Below are positions 10,137-22,101 of a stretch of 64,000 bases of DNA, piece by piece (the stretch's first letter is position 1; each line of letters starts with the position of its first letter). Both the position numbers and the translations under genes were made by a program. This stretch comes from Batkoa obscura (Eukaryota; Entomophthoromycota; Entomophthoromycetes; Entomophthorales; Batkoaceae). Below the pieces are notes generated by a model that was not told the DNA's origin, searched no databases, and saw only the letters and a program-made list of their open reading frames with translations. Location of the stretch: assembly GCA_030770535.1 (NCBI GenBank), contig JASVEC010000077.1, positions 21,189-85,188 on the forward strand. The letters run 5' to 3'.

Positions 10137-12178
10137 TCATGACCTATCCTTTCCTTTCTCTTCAACCTCTTGAAACCTCGGTCTTTTAATTTCGGATAAA
10201 AATTCCACACCAGCACCACCACTAGATAAATTATTTTCTATCTCTCTATCATTAACTTGTTCCATTTCCCTCTTTGCATTAATACTCTGTAATATTCTCT
10301 CCTCATCTGTTCTTGGCCAAGAAGTAGGATAGTTGTTTTCCTTTATATCCAATAACTGCAAAAATTGTTGATCATTTAATGGATGATTTAAATTTTGATT
10401 CATTAAATTTATTAACTGTTTTTTATCTTTGTTAAATACTTCAAGTTGATCTTTTACTGCCAAGTTAATTTCACTTAATTCCTTTTTTAATTCGATGCTT
10501 AATTTTAAGGTATGATTCAGTTGCTCATTCATGTCCTTTTTAGTATTATTTAGTACTTTTTTTACCATTTCATTCAAATTATTAAATTTTTGTTCTAATT
10601 CTTGAGTATTTTCTTTATCTGATTGTTCATATTGTCGGAAGGTTTCCATCCCGATCTTTTGATTCTTTATGATTTTACTTTGCAATAATTCTAATCTGGT
10701 TTTTTCTTCGTCTAAATGAGTTCCCAATAATTGTTCACCATAAAACTCTTGAAGTTGAATTGCTTTATCTAATGTTTCATTACTACTATCACTTAAATCT
10801 TGAAACATTTGTACTTTATATTCATTAATTTTATTCATATTTTCTTTCAATTCATTAAAATTAACCTCATATTCTTTCCCTTTTTCAATTTTATTCAATG
10901 TCCAAGCTTCAATAAAATTATTTACTTTTGAACTCGCCGTTTTTAATTTGTTATTCTCCTGCGAAAATTCATTCAACTGTTGTAACATACTTTCTTTGAT
11001 CCTATTCATCAATTGTGGCTCTTTAGTCTCATACTCTTGTAGTACTTCCTGTAAACTTTTAATTTGATTTTTAAGCTCTTGAATTTCCACTTGGTATTCA
11101 TCAATAATTTTTTGTTTATTATCATTCAATTCTTTTTGATGTTTTTGAATTAAAGTGCTGCTTTCAATCTCGGCTTCTTTTATAAATTTTTCAAAAATTT
11201 CTTTTTGGCTGGCTATCTATAATAAAATTTTTAAACCATTCATTTACTTATAATATAAAATTAAATCAACTTACCCTTTGTTTAGCATCTGTTCTTTCCT
11301 TTGCATTCTGACACCTTAACTCTACCAATTCTCCCAGCTTCTCATTGATAAAAACAATGCTTCCACTTTGTGATGTTTTAATGTGTTCTTTTACTTTCTT
11401 GATCTTCTCTTCCCCTTGTTTATTTACATTCAGTATAAATTGTTCTACTTCTTTATTAAGTTTTTCAGCCTCAATATTAAGTTTTTCAGTAATTTCTTGT
11501 TGTTCCTAATCCATGTAATTTAATTTAAATTTAATAAAAATAATTCTGTTTACTTTTCTAACAGCTAATTCCGAGCTTTCAGCAAACTGTTGTAATTTAT
11601 TTAGACTTTTCCTTTGTACTTCATGAAACTGCTGTAACTTAAACTTCAATTCATCTTCAATCTCTATTGTTGAAGCTTGTATCTTTTCTAAAGTTAGCTT
11701 AACATCCTCTTGTAAATTAGGTACTTGATCTAGATAATATTAAATTCTAATACTCATCATATTTTAATACAATCTACTTACTCAATTTTCCCTTTAGCAT
11801 ATCCCATTCTTTCTTTTTTTCTTTAATACAATTTAATAACTTTTTCGCTACCAAATCCAATTCCTTTTCCGTATTAAAATAGGCATTCTTTACCCTCCTC
11901 AAGCCCTCAATCTCACTCCTTAGTCCAATGATCATACTATCCTTAGCTTCTCCCACTTCCGTTAACTTAATACACTTGCTTTTTTCGGCTTCAAACTTGG
12001 ATTTAAAATCTTCAGTTTCTTTTTTTGAAGTGGTTAATTTTAGTGATGACTCCTCTAGCTTCCCTTCTAGCTCTGTGATCCTTTCGGTTAATTCATGGTT
12101 CTTTTCTTGCTCCTCGCACAATTCTTGCTTTGTTTTTTCTAAACTATCACCACTTCCAAGGTTTAATAGATTCCACAT
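10137..12178 (-). CDS. coiled-coil protein, 4 exons, paralogue of the gene at 56407
   Basis: Function not recognised. Exons read on the minus strand: 12178-11782, 11729-11554, 11505-11275, 11216-10137; all introns are GT-AG, 44-58 nt. The product is 627 residues and almost entirely charged helix with heptad-like Leu/Ile spacing, so a long coiled coil is likely, perhaps structural or cytoskeletal. It begins MWNLLNLGSGDSLEKTKQEL. Near the C-terminus is a Pro/Trp motif, NYPTSWPRTDEERILQ, followed by a Gly/Glu-rich tail. The gene at 56407-58524 has the same architecture, a similar length and a matching C-terminal motif (YPKTWKLTEER), so the two are paralogues. An antisense open frame over exon 1 is a shadow. 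The next gene upstream, a sugar transporter, lies on the same strand about 1 kb away. Confidence 0.7.
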
Positions 12179-13158
12179 TTTCCTTTGATGGGAATAATGA
12201 AGCTATTTGTTTTAAAAAGTGTTGGATTTATGACTGGAATTTTTTGTTTTTTAAGTGTGAGAAAATTCAAGTTGGGATCAAAAGTTGAATAAAATGAAGT
12301 TTGGGTGAAGTTTTTTGAAAAGGAAAGGAAAGTAAATTGGTTGAAATTGAAGTATTAAGAGTTAAATTGTTTTAAATTGTGAGGACACAAGCAGCTGATT
12401 GATTTCAAAGTATGATAAATTTAGTTTGTTATCATGCTACAACGCTAAATGGATCCATTGTTTAAGCATATATACTTGTACTAATATCCAATAAAAATTG
12501 ACTTATTTTTTTGGCTATATGCTCACTTTTTTTACGTAGGTATTTTTTGCTAAATGCAACTTTTACAACTCTTTTGGAACTTATCTAGTGGTAATTTTTA
12601 TAAGTGTATTATTTTTTATATAGTCAATAGTTTTAAAGCCTGTTCAAATATAGCCAGATTTTAATCCGAGTTTCTCTCTTAAATGAGCAGTTAATTTTTT
12701 CGAAAAAGAATTGTAGCATGGATTGCTGGAAAATAACAATAGTCAAAATTCCAAATACTTCAGTAAACAATCAAGTACCCAGTGCTTTTTCAGAATAAAA
12801 TAAGTGGAATAGAAATAAGATTTAAGATCGATAATAATAATAAGCAAGTTTTATATTCAAAATATTAAATATAGCAACTGAAATTCTAACCACATCGTAT
12901 TACTTTATTTATTTGATTATTTAATATTTCTTGTTTTTATTCTTCAGCTGATGCAAATTTTAATTTGAATAGTTTCAAAAATATATTTATTATTTTCATA
13001 AATAAATTTAATGTATTATTTGTAGTTTATTAGAATAAAATATATTTAATAATATATTAGAATACTACTAATAATATACAATTTACATACAATGTTAACA
13101 AAAAAAGATCAATGAAAATTCAAAATTTTATTATATTAAAACTAGTTAGTGAAATAAT
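12179..13158. other. intergenic region with a dispersed repeat
   Basis: Nearly 1 kb without a gene, between the coiled-coil gene and the 3' end of the transporter. It contains one copy of a degenerate dispersed repeat (12540-12720). Confidence 0.6.
12540..12720 (+). repeat. dispersed repeat, copy 1
   Basis: Shares ordered blocks with 28625-28790: GCAACTTTT, TAGTGGTAATTTTTA, AGCCAGATT, TTTCTCTCTTAAATGAGCA and AAAGAATTG. The order and spacing are similar, so it is a related sequence and not a chance match. Identity unknown. Confidence 0.6.
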
Positions 13159-14676
13159 TTATGACTTAAAAGCATCATCAGCGGTAGTGTTTTTGGTTTC
13201 AATTTGAGGGTTACGTGGGTTGACACCATCAGCGAAGATGACATCCATGTCCTCAAGAGAGAGACCTTTAGTTTCTGGGTACCACCAGTAAATGGAAACG
13301 GCCATAATAACACAGAAAGCAGCAAAGATAATATATAATCCCCAAGTAATACTTTCCATAAGGATTGGAGATACTAAACCAACAATATAATTGAATAACC
13401 AATTAGAAGCAGTAGTAATGGAAGTTCCCTTGGAACGTACACGCATCGGGAAGATTTCGGCTGGATAAATCCAAGCAATTGGTCCCCAACTAAAAGCAAA
13501 ACCAGCAACAAATATATAAATAAAGACAATAACAGTATAAGAAGCTCCAATGTTGTTGCCCATGTCTACTCTATATGTCCCAGTTTTTTCGTCAAATACA
13601 TTAGTACCAAAACCAGCAATCATAGCACCAGCAATAGTCATGCCAATACCCATAACAACAGCACCGTACATCAATGTCTTACGGCGACCCCATTTATCAA
13701 CAAATAAAATAGCAGGGATGGTAGATAACATATTAACAATACCATTGATAGCAGTAGCTAACAAACCACCAGTTCTATCGAAACCAGCTTGTTGGAAGAT
13801 AGCTGGGGCATAGTACATGACAGAATTAATACCAGTAAGTTGTTGGAAGGCTTGAATAAATACACCAAGTAAAGTACGACGACGAATATTACCACGTAAT
13901 AGTTCTAGGTAAGATCTGGCTTGTTGTGCTCTATCTATATCAGCTTGAGCTTTGATTTCATTATATTCTTCAATAACAGCTGGATTAGACTCATCACCAC
14001 CAGAACGTAATTTAGCTAGTACTTTAAGACCTTCAGCTTCACGTGAATGATCGATTAACCAACGTGGAGAGAATGGAGCAAAGATTGAACCAACACCTAA
14101 AAGGAAAGCAGGTACAATTTGAAGACCAAGGGGTAAACGCCAAGCAATAGGCCCAGTTAAAGAAATCTTACACCCATAGTTGATCCAAAAAGAAACAGCG
14201 ATACCAATGGTAATAGCCCATTGTTGGAAAGAAATTAAACGACCACGTACAGTTGGATCAGAAATTTCAGACTGATAAAGTGGAACAACCATAGAAAGAA
14301 TACCGATAGATAAACCAGCAATTAAACGACCTGGAATCATTAAGCCTAAATCATAAGCAGCAGTTTGTAAAGCAGCACCCAAACAAAAGATAACTGAAGC
14401 AAGTAAGATACTATACTTACGACCAAAACGATCAGCAAACCAACCAGAAAATAAAGAACCAATGAAACAACCTAAGGTTAACATGGATGTAATTAAACCC
14501 TTTTTCCATCCAGGTACATCGATAATAGCCCCTGCTTCAAACGCTGCACGGTCCGTGAATTGAGCAATAAAATCATCAACTTCAAATACACCGGAAATGA
14601 CACCAATATCATAACCGAATAACAAACCCCCAATAGCTGCAAAAGCAGCTACGCCATACATATAACCCTTTGACAT
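13159..14676 (-). CDS. MFS sugar porter (hexose transporter type)
   Basis: Intact 505-residue plasma-membrane sugar transporter of the major facilitator superfamily, sugar porter family, taking up hexoses or related sugars. Twelve transmembrane helices are expected and the length is normal. Family signatures in order: GGLLFGYDIG (16-25), DRFGRK (82-87) in loop 2-3, PGRLIAG (115-121), QSEISDPTVRGR (135-146), PRWL (204-207), QQLTGINSVMYYAP (278-291), VDKWGRRK (326-333), WIYPAEIFPMRVRSKG (402-417) and PETKGLSLED (467-476). The QQLTGIN and PETKG motifs are typical of fungal sugar porters. It is intronless among intron-rich neighbours and uses less extreme codons, as expected for a strongly expressed gene. 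The exact substrate cannot be told. Confidence 0.92.
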   Translation of the reverse strand: MSKGYMYGVAAFAAIGGLLFGYDIGVISGVFEVDDFIAQFTDRAAFEAGAIIDVPGWKKGLITSMLTLGCFIGSLFSGWFADRFGRKYSILLASVIFCLGAALQTAAYDLGLMIPGRLIAGLSIGILSMVVPLYQSEISDPTVRGRLISFQQWAITIGIAVSFWINYGCKISLTGPIAWRLPLGLQIVPAFLLGVGSIFAPFSPRWLIDHSREAEGLKVLAKLRSGGDESNPAVIEEYNEIKAQADIDRAQQARSYLELLRGNIRRRTLLGVFIQAFQQLTGINSVMYYAPAIFQQAGFDRTGGLLATAINGIVNMLSTIPAILFVDKWGRRKTLMYGAVVMGIGMTIAGAMIAGFGTNVFDEKTGTYRVDMGNNIGASYTVIVFIYIFVAGFAFSWGPIAWIYPAEIFPMRVRSKGTSITTASNWLFNYIVGLVSPILMESITWGLYIIFAAFCVIMAVSIYWWYPETKGLSLEDMDVIFADGVNPRNPQIETKNTTADDAFKS

Positions 14677-14839
14677 ATTAATTAAATGTTTACCTTTTTA
14701 AAAAGTATAAATAAATTGTTGAGGTTTAAAAGATAAGTGATAGGAAGGAAAGTTAATTTAAGACTTTATAGAAAAGTAAGAAAAATCAAAATTGTTGCAA
14801 TTTTATAAAAAATTGATTATTGAAGTTCATTACTTGTTG

Positions 14840-14850
14840 TATTTATACTT
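14840..14850 (-). promoter_or_regulatory. possible TATA box of the sugar transporter
   Basis: On the minus strand this reads AGTATAAATA, about 165 bp upstream of the ATG. It is the best TATA match upstream, but the distance implies a long leader. A weaker TTTATACTTT lies nearer, around 14705. Confidence 0.3.
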
Positions 14851-14859
14851 TGAAGCAAG

Positions 14860-17396
14860 ATTTATATTGTGTGGATAATTTACCGGGAGGTAGCGAGCTT
14901 GGAATAGGTGAATTTTCCCTAATTTGGTAAATAAATTGATTTGCTTAAAAATAGAATTATTTTTTTATTTAAAAAAAAAGAACTTGGGTTAAGCTTATCC
15001 CTTTTTGGAATAGGTTTCAAAAACTTGGCCAATCAACTGATAGAATTTATTCTCTCAGGTCTCATAATTTTAGAATTTTTTTAAGTTGGAGCATGAACAT
15101 CGAATGATATGTAGTAGATTTAGGGGTCAAAAGCTTTCAAACTGTAATATAAAATAAGTGATTGACAGCCGAGTGGGAACAAAACATTCATTTTTGTATT
15201 AAGGGGCATATTGCTTATTATAGGAAATGTCAACCAAAACTCAATAAATTGTATTTTTTACACTTTTTGATGTTCTGCACTGTGGCTTTAAATTCAAAAA
15301 ATTTGTGAATAGAATCATATCAAACTATTCATGAAACAAAGGTAATTTGATTTCATTATTCCTAATATACTTTATTGAATGTGGGGTAAGAAGGCTGAAG
15401 TAAAAATACAATAAAATCTAGACAAGTAGCTTTATGATACTTTAATATAATATATTTTTTATGTTTTAATTTTTGTAATAATGCAATAAGTTATATTTTA
15501 ATAAGTTTGTTTCAAAAGTAAGGGTTCTTTATTCTATTAAGGGTTAATTTTAAAAGGCATGAGAAAATATTTCTAATTTTAATTTATTTCACCTGATCTA
15601 AAGTTGGTTAAAAGCGTCTATAATACACAACATTTAAGCTATAATCAAATATTTACTAACTTTAATTTACTACTAGGCTATTATTGTATCTGTATACAAG
15701 ACATTCATATATTTTACGTTTATAGTTATTTTTATAAAAAAGTATTAATTTTTATATACTTAATATGTCACAAATAGCTGATATTATTATGTATCAAATG
15801 TTAGCTCCAAACCTGTTATTCATAAGTTCAAATAGAAGAATACAGCTCAGTTGATTGAATAATTAACCTTATGAACTTGTATCCTAACAAAGGACAACTC
15901 ATTATAAGATCATCGGGTTAAAGAAGTGGATTTGAAAAAACAAAGTCACACATTATTTTATTGTAGGAAAAATGGACGGATAAAGCTATTTAAAAAAGTA
16001 GCTGTTACTTATTAAATTGAATAAAAGCGAAGAATATAAAAATAAATTAAAGATCAGAATATGGTTATTGCATGACTTGAAAATATTTATTTTTAAGATT
16101 GAAATGATCGAATCTACTTGAACCTTTATTATATGGAATAAAATACTAATATAACTCTATTCAGTTATTGTTATGGTTTAAAGGGATAAATAATAATTTT
16201 TAATATAATATTAATATAAGACAAAGTTGTTAATACATATATATTATATTCATTATATTATTTATAAAAGTAGTAAGTGTTATTTAATTTTATAGTGAGT
16301 TATATTCTCCGAATTTCATTTATGCAAGAGAAAGTCAGTAAAAACCGTAAATTATTGAAAATTTCATTTTAAAATCGAGTTTGAGTCAAAAAAATTGATA
16401 CTTTCATGATAATCAATTCTTTACTTTGTGATAGAAATTTAATTGGATAATTTACATTTTTTAAAATTCGATGGTTTACAGGGAGAATGAATGCTCCAAA
16501 AATAGCACAACTATAAATCTAATGTATGATTTTATTTGAAATCCACAGTAGAAGTGATAGGCTCCTAAATGTTTTATTCATGGGAAAAAGATAATAAAAT
16601 GGCAAGAGGTTTATAGATAAGGATGGAATATAGCCTGGTTAAGGAAATTTATTTAGCTTTTAAGGAGGTATTCATGGATAAAGTCTTCTGATGACTGGGA
16701 ATGGCTATAGCAGGTCGATATATGTCTAGTTTTTTAATAAAGTCATATTTTCTTTATAATGCAATAACAAGATTCTTTAAATATGTACTTGTGACAGTAA
16801 ATTAAGGATGAAAAAGAAGGAGATGAGAGAATGATTTGAAGCATAGATTAACTACAAAAAATTTCAATCTCCTATGTTTAGATTTCTTATCAGCTCTTTA
16901 GCTATATTTTAAATTTTGAGATAGCAAAGTAATTAAACAATGACGACAATGACAATGTGATCTTTAGAATAGTTTCCAATGGTTTACTTTAATTGACACT
17001 TGGTCTGAGATTTTTTAACATATAAGTTGCTACATTTGAATGTATTTGTATTACTTGATTTAAATTAGAGAAATGAGTCAGTTCCAACCCAAAGTTTATT
17101 TTTTATTCCAATTTATAAAAAAATATTAACTTTTTTTTGTAAATATTATGTCTTTTAATAAAATAAATAAAAAGGTTATTAGTTCCTGTGATATTTTTTG
17201 GATATTTTAGCAAAAAAATAATTTTATAGTATAAAACGAAATTGGCTAACAAATTCAACTGATTTCTAACCAAAACAGCCTTTTTTTTGATTGGAACTTA
17301 TTTTATTTAATGATAATTACTGTTTGTTTTGTATGATTATAATGGCATTTTTATTGCTCTATTAAGGTTATGACTGTCATGTTTTTTGGAATATAT
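14860..17396. other. large gene-free AT-rich region
   Basis: About 2.5 kb upstream of the transporter. No open frame of convincing composition, no RNA gene and no copy of families A, B or T was seen. Distal transporter regulation could lie here, but no site can be supported. Confidence 0.55.
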
Positions 17397-17493
17397 GGGA
17401 GCGTTTTTTTAATTTCATCACTTTTCTATCTTTTAAGCGCTGTTTAAATGGAAAGATTGTTAGTAAAATTATTAAACAAAAAAATATATCCCC
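17397..17493 (+). mobile_element. family A MITE, copy A12
   Basis: GGGAGCGTTTTTTTAA to ATATATCCCC, core TTTTAAGCGCTGTTTAAATG. Flanks ATAT and ATCT. About 430 bp upstream of a truncated receptor gene. Confidence 0.8.
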
Positions 17494-17925
17494 ATCTTGT
17501 CTTTATTAAGATAGATTTACTTTTGCAAATTTCATAAAAAACAGACCTTACTTTTAGCTTTAGACAAACTGAGTAAATGCAGCAGCTAATTTTATAAATT
17601 AAACTTATTCAAATTCAATTAATGTATTGTTAAAAAATAGAGCAATGTATCAATAACATTAGCTATAGTTATTTTGATTTTTTTACTTTATATATTGTTA
17701 GAATATTATAAAAAAAGACTTAAAAATAGTAGGCATTTACTCGCTTTATCGAGCACTGTACACAAGAATTTTAGTACTCTTAGTTAAACATTGTATTTTT
17801 CCAATAAATCAAAACCGGAAAAAAGTTGAACCTTGGGTGCAAACTAACCGAAACAATAAATACAAATGAGTAATACAAATATAAATAAAATAAAAAAATA
17901 GTCGACTATTTTTAGTTAAATAATA

Positions 17926-18249
17926 ATGAACATACAACACACGATCTATTTAGTAATATCGACAATTTCACTACTTATAAACCTGTTATTGGTTGGTATA
18001 ATGTTAACTAAACTAACTATAAAAAACAATTCAGAGCTAATGATAATGTTAATGATAGTTGTCAATGATACTATTTTCTATATTACAGCCATTTCACATA
18101 TATTGTTAGCTTATTATGGATTAGTTACAATCGATAACGGCCTATTACTTTCTAATCCAACTTGGTATTGCCCGTTAAATTACACCCTGATAGCTACTTG
18201 TATTATTACCTCTATTGAGTTAGCTGCTTTATTGAGTATTATAAGATAT
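17926..18249 (+). pseudogene. 5' fragment of a seven-transmembrane receptor, cut by a transposon
   Basis: The first 108 codons are clearly paralogous to the receptor at 22102: VISTISLLINLLLVGIM here against VISTVSLLTNLLIVGII there, and both share WYCPLN and IELAALLSIIRY. Helices 1-3 are present. At the ATAT after the IIRY codons the sequence switches into the left end of DDE transposon copy T1 (18250), and the frame ends 84 nt inside it. The remaining helices are not found on the far side of the transposon at 20693 onwards. The gene is therefore broken, presumably by insertion plus later deletion or rearrangement. Confidence 0.85.
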
Positions 18250-20688
18250 GGGGCTGTCCTAATTGGTTTCAGAATCTACTTAGAAATTAATCCAAATTTA
18301 AAATTCCAAGTTTGTGTTCAATATAACGGTTAAATCTAAAAAGCCTAAAATTAAATGTCTCTATTTAAAACTTATTTTAATTGTTTCCTTTTCTTAAATA
18401 GCTAATTTTCCTAACTATATATTTTATGTTAGTTCTGTTAGATATTTAACAGATATATAATATATAACTATATGATTATATAATTATATAAATACACTTA
18501 TTTGACTTTATTTTTTGTTGAAATAAAAATAAAATGCAAACTTTCATAACTAAACTTCGAAATGGAATTTTTGAAAATTTCAATACAATAGGGAGGAGTA
18601 CACAATATAAACATTGTAATTCATTTACATCAATTTTAAGAGCTACTTATAACAACCCAAGGTTTATGGAATTTTATAATAAAACAAAACAAAGAAAAGA
18701 TATATTATCAAAGTTTACTATCGATAATAATAAACTTAATCAAGTAATGTATAAAATTAGTGCTTTAAGGGAAACAGGAAACAAAAATCAGCAAGTAGCG
18801 TTATTATCAACTATAGCTTCAGTATATTCTTTTGATGAATGTAAGAGTTTTGGGTTTAATATAAATAGAAATCAATATGATTATTCAAAAACAAGCAATA
18901 ATAATAAAATATCAACATTAAAACCTATTATTAAAAATACAAAAAAAATTAAAGATGACCAAATTGAAACTATCATACAATATTTACTAAATGATTCAAC
19001 TATTTCATCAAGATTTAATAAAAAAAATAACGATAGTAAATATTCATCAGATAATATATATATATTAAATAAAAGTAGAAGAATGATATATAGTAAATAT
19101 TTGAATGATCTAAGAGATAAAGCAGTAGCTAGGTCAACGTTCTTTAAATATATACCAACTAATTTCAAAAATCCAGCAAGAAAAACGGATCTATGTAATA
19201 TATGTACCCAGTATACAGTTAGAAAAAAGTTATTTGAAAATAAAATAAATACAGCAAAAAACAAAGCAGAGATAAAAGAAATTTTCAACGAAGAAGAAAA
19301 ATTATACAAATTACATAAATTCTGTGTTGATACTCAAAAAAACACATTTAATGAAACTATCAAAAAATTAAATAACAAAAGTTGTATAATAGTTTTAGAT
19401 TTTAAACAAAATATGGAAATAGGGACAAGACCAGATTCAATAAATCTAGATGATTATAATAAACAAGCTATATCAGTATTAGGTTTTGGTGTATTATATT
19501 TAAAAGATGATAAAACAATAGGCAAAGTTTACTTTGATTATTTATCTGAAATATTGAATCATGATTCAGCATATGCAGGAGATTGTTTAATCGATTTAAT
19601 CTCTACAGAGCTTCTATTTAAAAAGTTTACAAAAATTAATATATGGGCAGATACAGGAAATCATTTTAGATCCCAAGAGTTTCTACACTATATGTTTAAA
19701 GAAATTCATAAAATAAATAGTAGTTTGAATGTCAATCTTAATTTTTTTGCTGACCATCATGGAAAAAGTATATTTGATGGACATTTTGGAAACCTTTCAA
19801 AATGGAAAAGTAGTTTTGAAGCGTTAGGTAAAATAGAAGATATCGATCAATTAATTTCAAGATTTGAGGCTTTTATTTGCGAGCATAATAAAATTAATAA
19901 CTCGACTGTTAATAATGGGAAAACAGATATAATTTTTAAAAAGTATAAAAGAAACAAAAATACAAAAAGAATAATAGAGATGCAGGGCATTAAGAAGTAT
20001 TTACATTTTATTAAACATAACAATAAACTACATTGTTATCCAGTATCTGATACATCAAAAAAAAGCGATATAGTCCCAATTAAAGTTATAGAGTCTATAG
20101 AAAACAGAAAAATTAAAAGATCGATCCCAGCTTACCTTACGAAGATAACAGAGAATTTAAAAATTTCGATATTTACTAAGCAAGTAAGTAGTTTGTTGAA
20201 TGATAGAAATAGATTGTTAAATGTTAGGATTACTTAAGTTATTAATAGCTAAGTTAATAAATAGTCAAAGAACAAGTAACTGTAATAATATGTAAAAACT
20301 ATTATTACTTGTACTATATAGGGATGGTTAATTATAGTTTTGGGGCTAACCACTCCCTCCCATGCAGCTATTTATTAACTTGGCAATATATTAATAATGT
20401 AATTATAACATTAAAATAGTCTATTTATTTGATAATAAATCTACAATGTTGGTTATAAAGCAGTTGATAATAAATATTTCTCAATTAAGCTTTATAAGAA
20501 CATGTATTTAAGATCTAGTAGAAATTCAACTAACTTACAGTATGAGCTATGATAGAATGATTTAGAACTGTGTTTGGGTACTTTTGTTTTAATAAAAGAT
20601 GTGATTTTATAGAATTTTAAGCGAAGTTTTTAAAATACAAAATTTTTCAAAAATTGGATAAAATAATGAAACTAATTCAGACAACCCC
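18250..20688 (+). mobile_element. DDE DNA transposon family T, copy T1 (complete)
   Basis: A 2439-bp element with imperfect terminal inverted repeats: left end GGGGCTGTCCTAATTGGTTT; right end, reverse complemented, GGGGTTGTCTGAATTAGTTT. It is flanked by ATAT on both sides (18246-18249, 20689-20692), fitting a 4-bp target duplication. It contains one open transposase frame (18534-20237). It interrupts a receptor gene on its left. The second copy (36441-38925) is nearly identical over the coding region, so the family moved recently. Superfamily not certain; a 4-bp duplication would fit Sola-like elements. Confidence 0.85.
18534..20237 (+). CDS. DDE-type transposase of family T, 567 aa
   Basis: Intact transposase frame inside a complete element. 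Visible pieces: an N-terminal third rich in Lys and Asn, presumably DNA-binding; a CNIC motif near residue 220 with a downstream His about 40 residues later, resembling a zinc-binding knuckle; then a likely RNase-H-fold catalytic core. Candidate acidic residues are Asp289 in VLDFKQ, Asp373 in WADTGNHFRS, and Asp407/Asp415 in FFADHHGKSIFDGHFG. The combination HFRSxE followed by HGKxxxDxHFG recalls a group of eukaryotic DDE transposases with an HGKxxxDG signature. Assignment of the triad is inference. The TATA-like and AT-rich leader between 18450 and 18530 varies in length between copies. The antisense open frame at 18881-19309 is a shadow. Confidence 0.8.
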   Translation: MQTFITKLRNGIFENFNTIGRSTQYKHCNSFTSILRATYNNPRFMEFYNKTKQRKDILSKFTIDNNKLNQVMYKISALRETGNKNQQVALLSTIASVYSFDECKSFGFNINRNQYDYSKTSNNNKISTLKPIIKNTKKIKDDQIETIIQYLLNDSTISSRFNKKNNDSKYSSDNIYILNKSRRMIYSKYLNDLRDKAVARSTFFKYIPTNFKNPARKTDLCNICTQYTVRKKLFENKINTAKNKAEIKEIFNEEEKLYKLHKFCVDTQKNTFNETIKKLNNKSCIIVLDFKQNMEIGTRPDSINLDDYNKQAISVLGFGVLYLKDDKTIGKVYFDYLSEILNHDSAYAGDCLIDLISTELLFKKFTKINIWADTGNHFRSQEFLHYMFKEIHKINSSLNVNLNFFADHHGKSIFDGHFGNLSKWKSSFEALGKIEDIDQLISRFEAFICEHNKINNSTVNNGKTDIIFKKYKRNKNTKRIIEMQGIKKYLHFIKHNNKLHCYPVSDTSKKSDIVPIKVIESIENRKIKRSIPAYLTKITENLKISIFTKQVSSLLNDRNRLLNVRIT

Positions 20689-22101
20689 ATATAGATAAAG
20701 TGTTGATAAATTAGCTTCATCCCCATAACCAAATATCTATAATGAGATTGGTGAACGTTCCAAAGTACAAATCCAAAGAAATAGATAGCGGAAATATATC
20801 CAAAGTATTGTAATACTGTCTAGATAACACCTTTTTGTTTAATTGAAACATTTTATTATAAGCGTTTTCTATTTGAATAGCTAAATTATACTTGTTAATA
20901 AAGTATCAGTGCCATTCTTTATTTTTTGCTTTTTTATCATTTGATTTAATGTCATTATTATTAAATTCGTCTTACTAACTTTTTAGTATTAATACCACTA
21001 TTTCTTTAAATGAAGCAATTTTATTTATCCATCTGATACTGTAAAGCCATAAGCTTTAAATTATTAATTCCTTTCTCTGGACTTCTTACCCCTTCGGTTC
21101 TACCCGTCCATTCATTTATCACTTTCTCACTGTTTAAAGAGATGAGCCTTAAACTCTCAGTTATATCATAAATGTCTATCTATACAGCACCTACTTCTCT
21201 AGACATAATTGTCCAACTCAAACCCATCCAAGTTAAATGTTTACATTCCTAAGATCTATTTCTCGCCCATATTCGTAGATTTACTTCTTAAAACATAGTA
21301 TTACAACTGTGGATCCATATTAATATCTTTTTTGAGATTAACTAAGTTCCATTCCTTCACTTGACTATGTTGATAAGATAGTTTATTCTAAGTTTGAAGC
21401 ATCACCATTGTCTGACCCCTAGTCTTCTCCATGGGTCTATTGACTTTCCATGAAACTTATATCAAGCTAATTTACAGCTGCTGTAGTTCTTTAAGGCCTA
21501 GTTAGCCCCTCATTTAAAAAATAAAATTATGTTAGATTCAGATAAAGTATAAGGATCAGGAATTAAAAAAATTACTTAAATAATTAGTTTTAAAAATCAA
21601 TATTAAAAAGTCGCAAAATAACTGCCACAGCTGTAGTTAAAAGCTGCATCCTTTATAAGTTAGTTTATACCCAAGATCAAAACTTTTAAACTTAACACAA
21701 GCGAGCAATTTTTATGTTTTTTAAATTCCAACTTGAGTCATGCCAAAAGAGACTCAACTAACCAAATTAAAGTTATTGTCTTGTCAAAGATAATTTGGCT
21801 AGTTAAAATTAAGGCATATAGTAAAAATTTATACTGACCACAGCTAAAAAAAATATTGATACGTTTCCCGACAACAATTTGGTAACCACTTCTATTGATT
21901 TTTCGTTTGCATGAAATCTCCTAGCAGGAACGGACCTATCTAAAATTAGCATTAACGCTTTAATAAGCTAGATTGCTATTTAAGAAGAGTCTATGCTATT
22001 CTAAAACAGTTATTCTAATTAACAATTTAAAATATATCATAACTCTATATTTACAGCTTAAAATAGAATTCTTTTATTTTATTTTATTTTATTTTATAAC
22101 A
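20689..22101. other. receptor-cluster spacer with decayed minus-strand coding relics
   Basis: No intact gene. Two minus-strand stretches look like old coding sequence. One, 20693-20819, is an open run of about 42 codons with a GFVLWN motif, faintly like alkaline ceramidases. The other, about 21020-21160, has better codon texture and ends in a stop. Both are short and unidentified. The composition is less AT-extreme than surrounding spacers. Confidence 0.35.

Noticed and set aside
11928-12188. Plus-strand open frame of 86 codons
   Set aside because: Antisense shadow of exon 1 of the coiled-coil gene.
13550-13813. Plus-strand open frame of 87 codons
   Set aside because: Antisense shadow of the sugar transporter.
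18881-19309. Minus-strand open frame of 142 codons
   Set aside because: Antisense of the transposase; the same shadow appears in T2 at 37817-38243.
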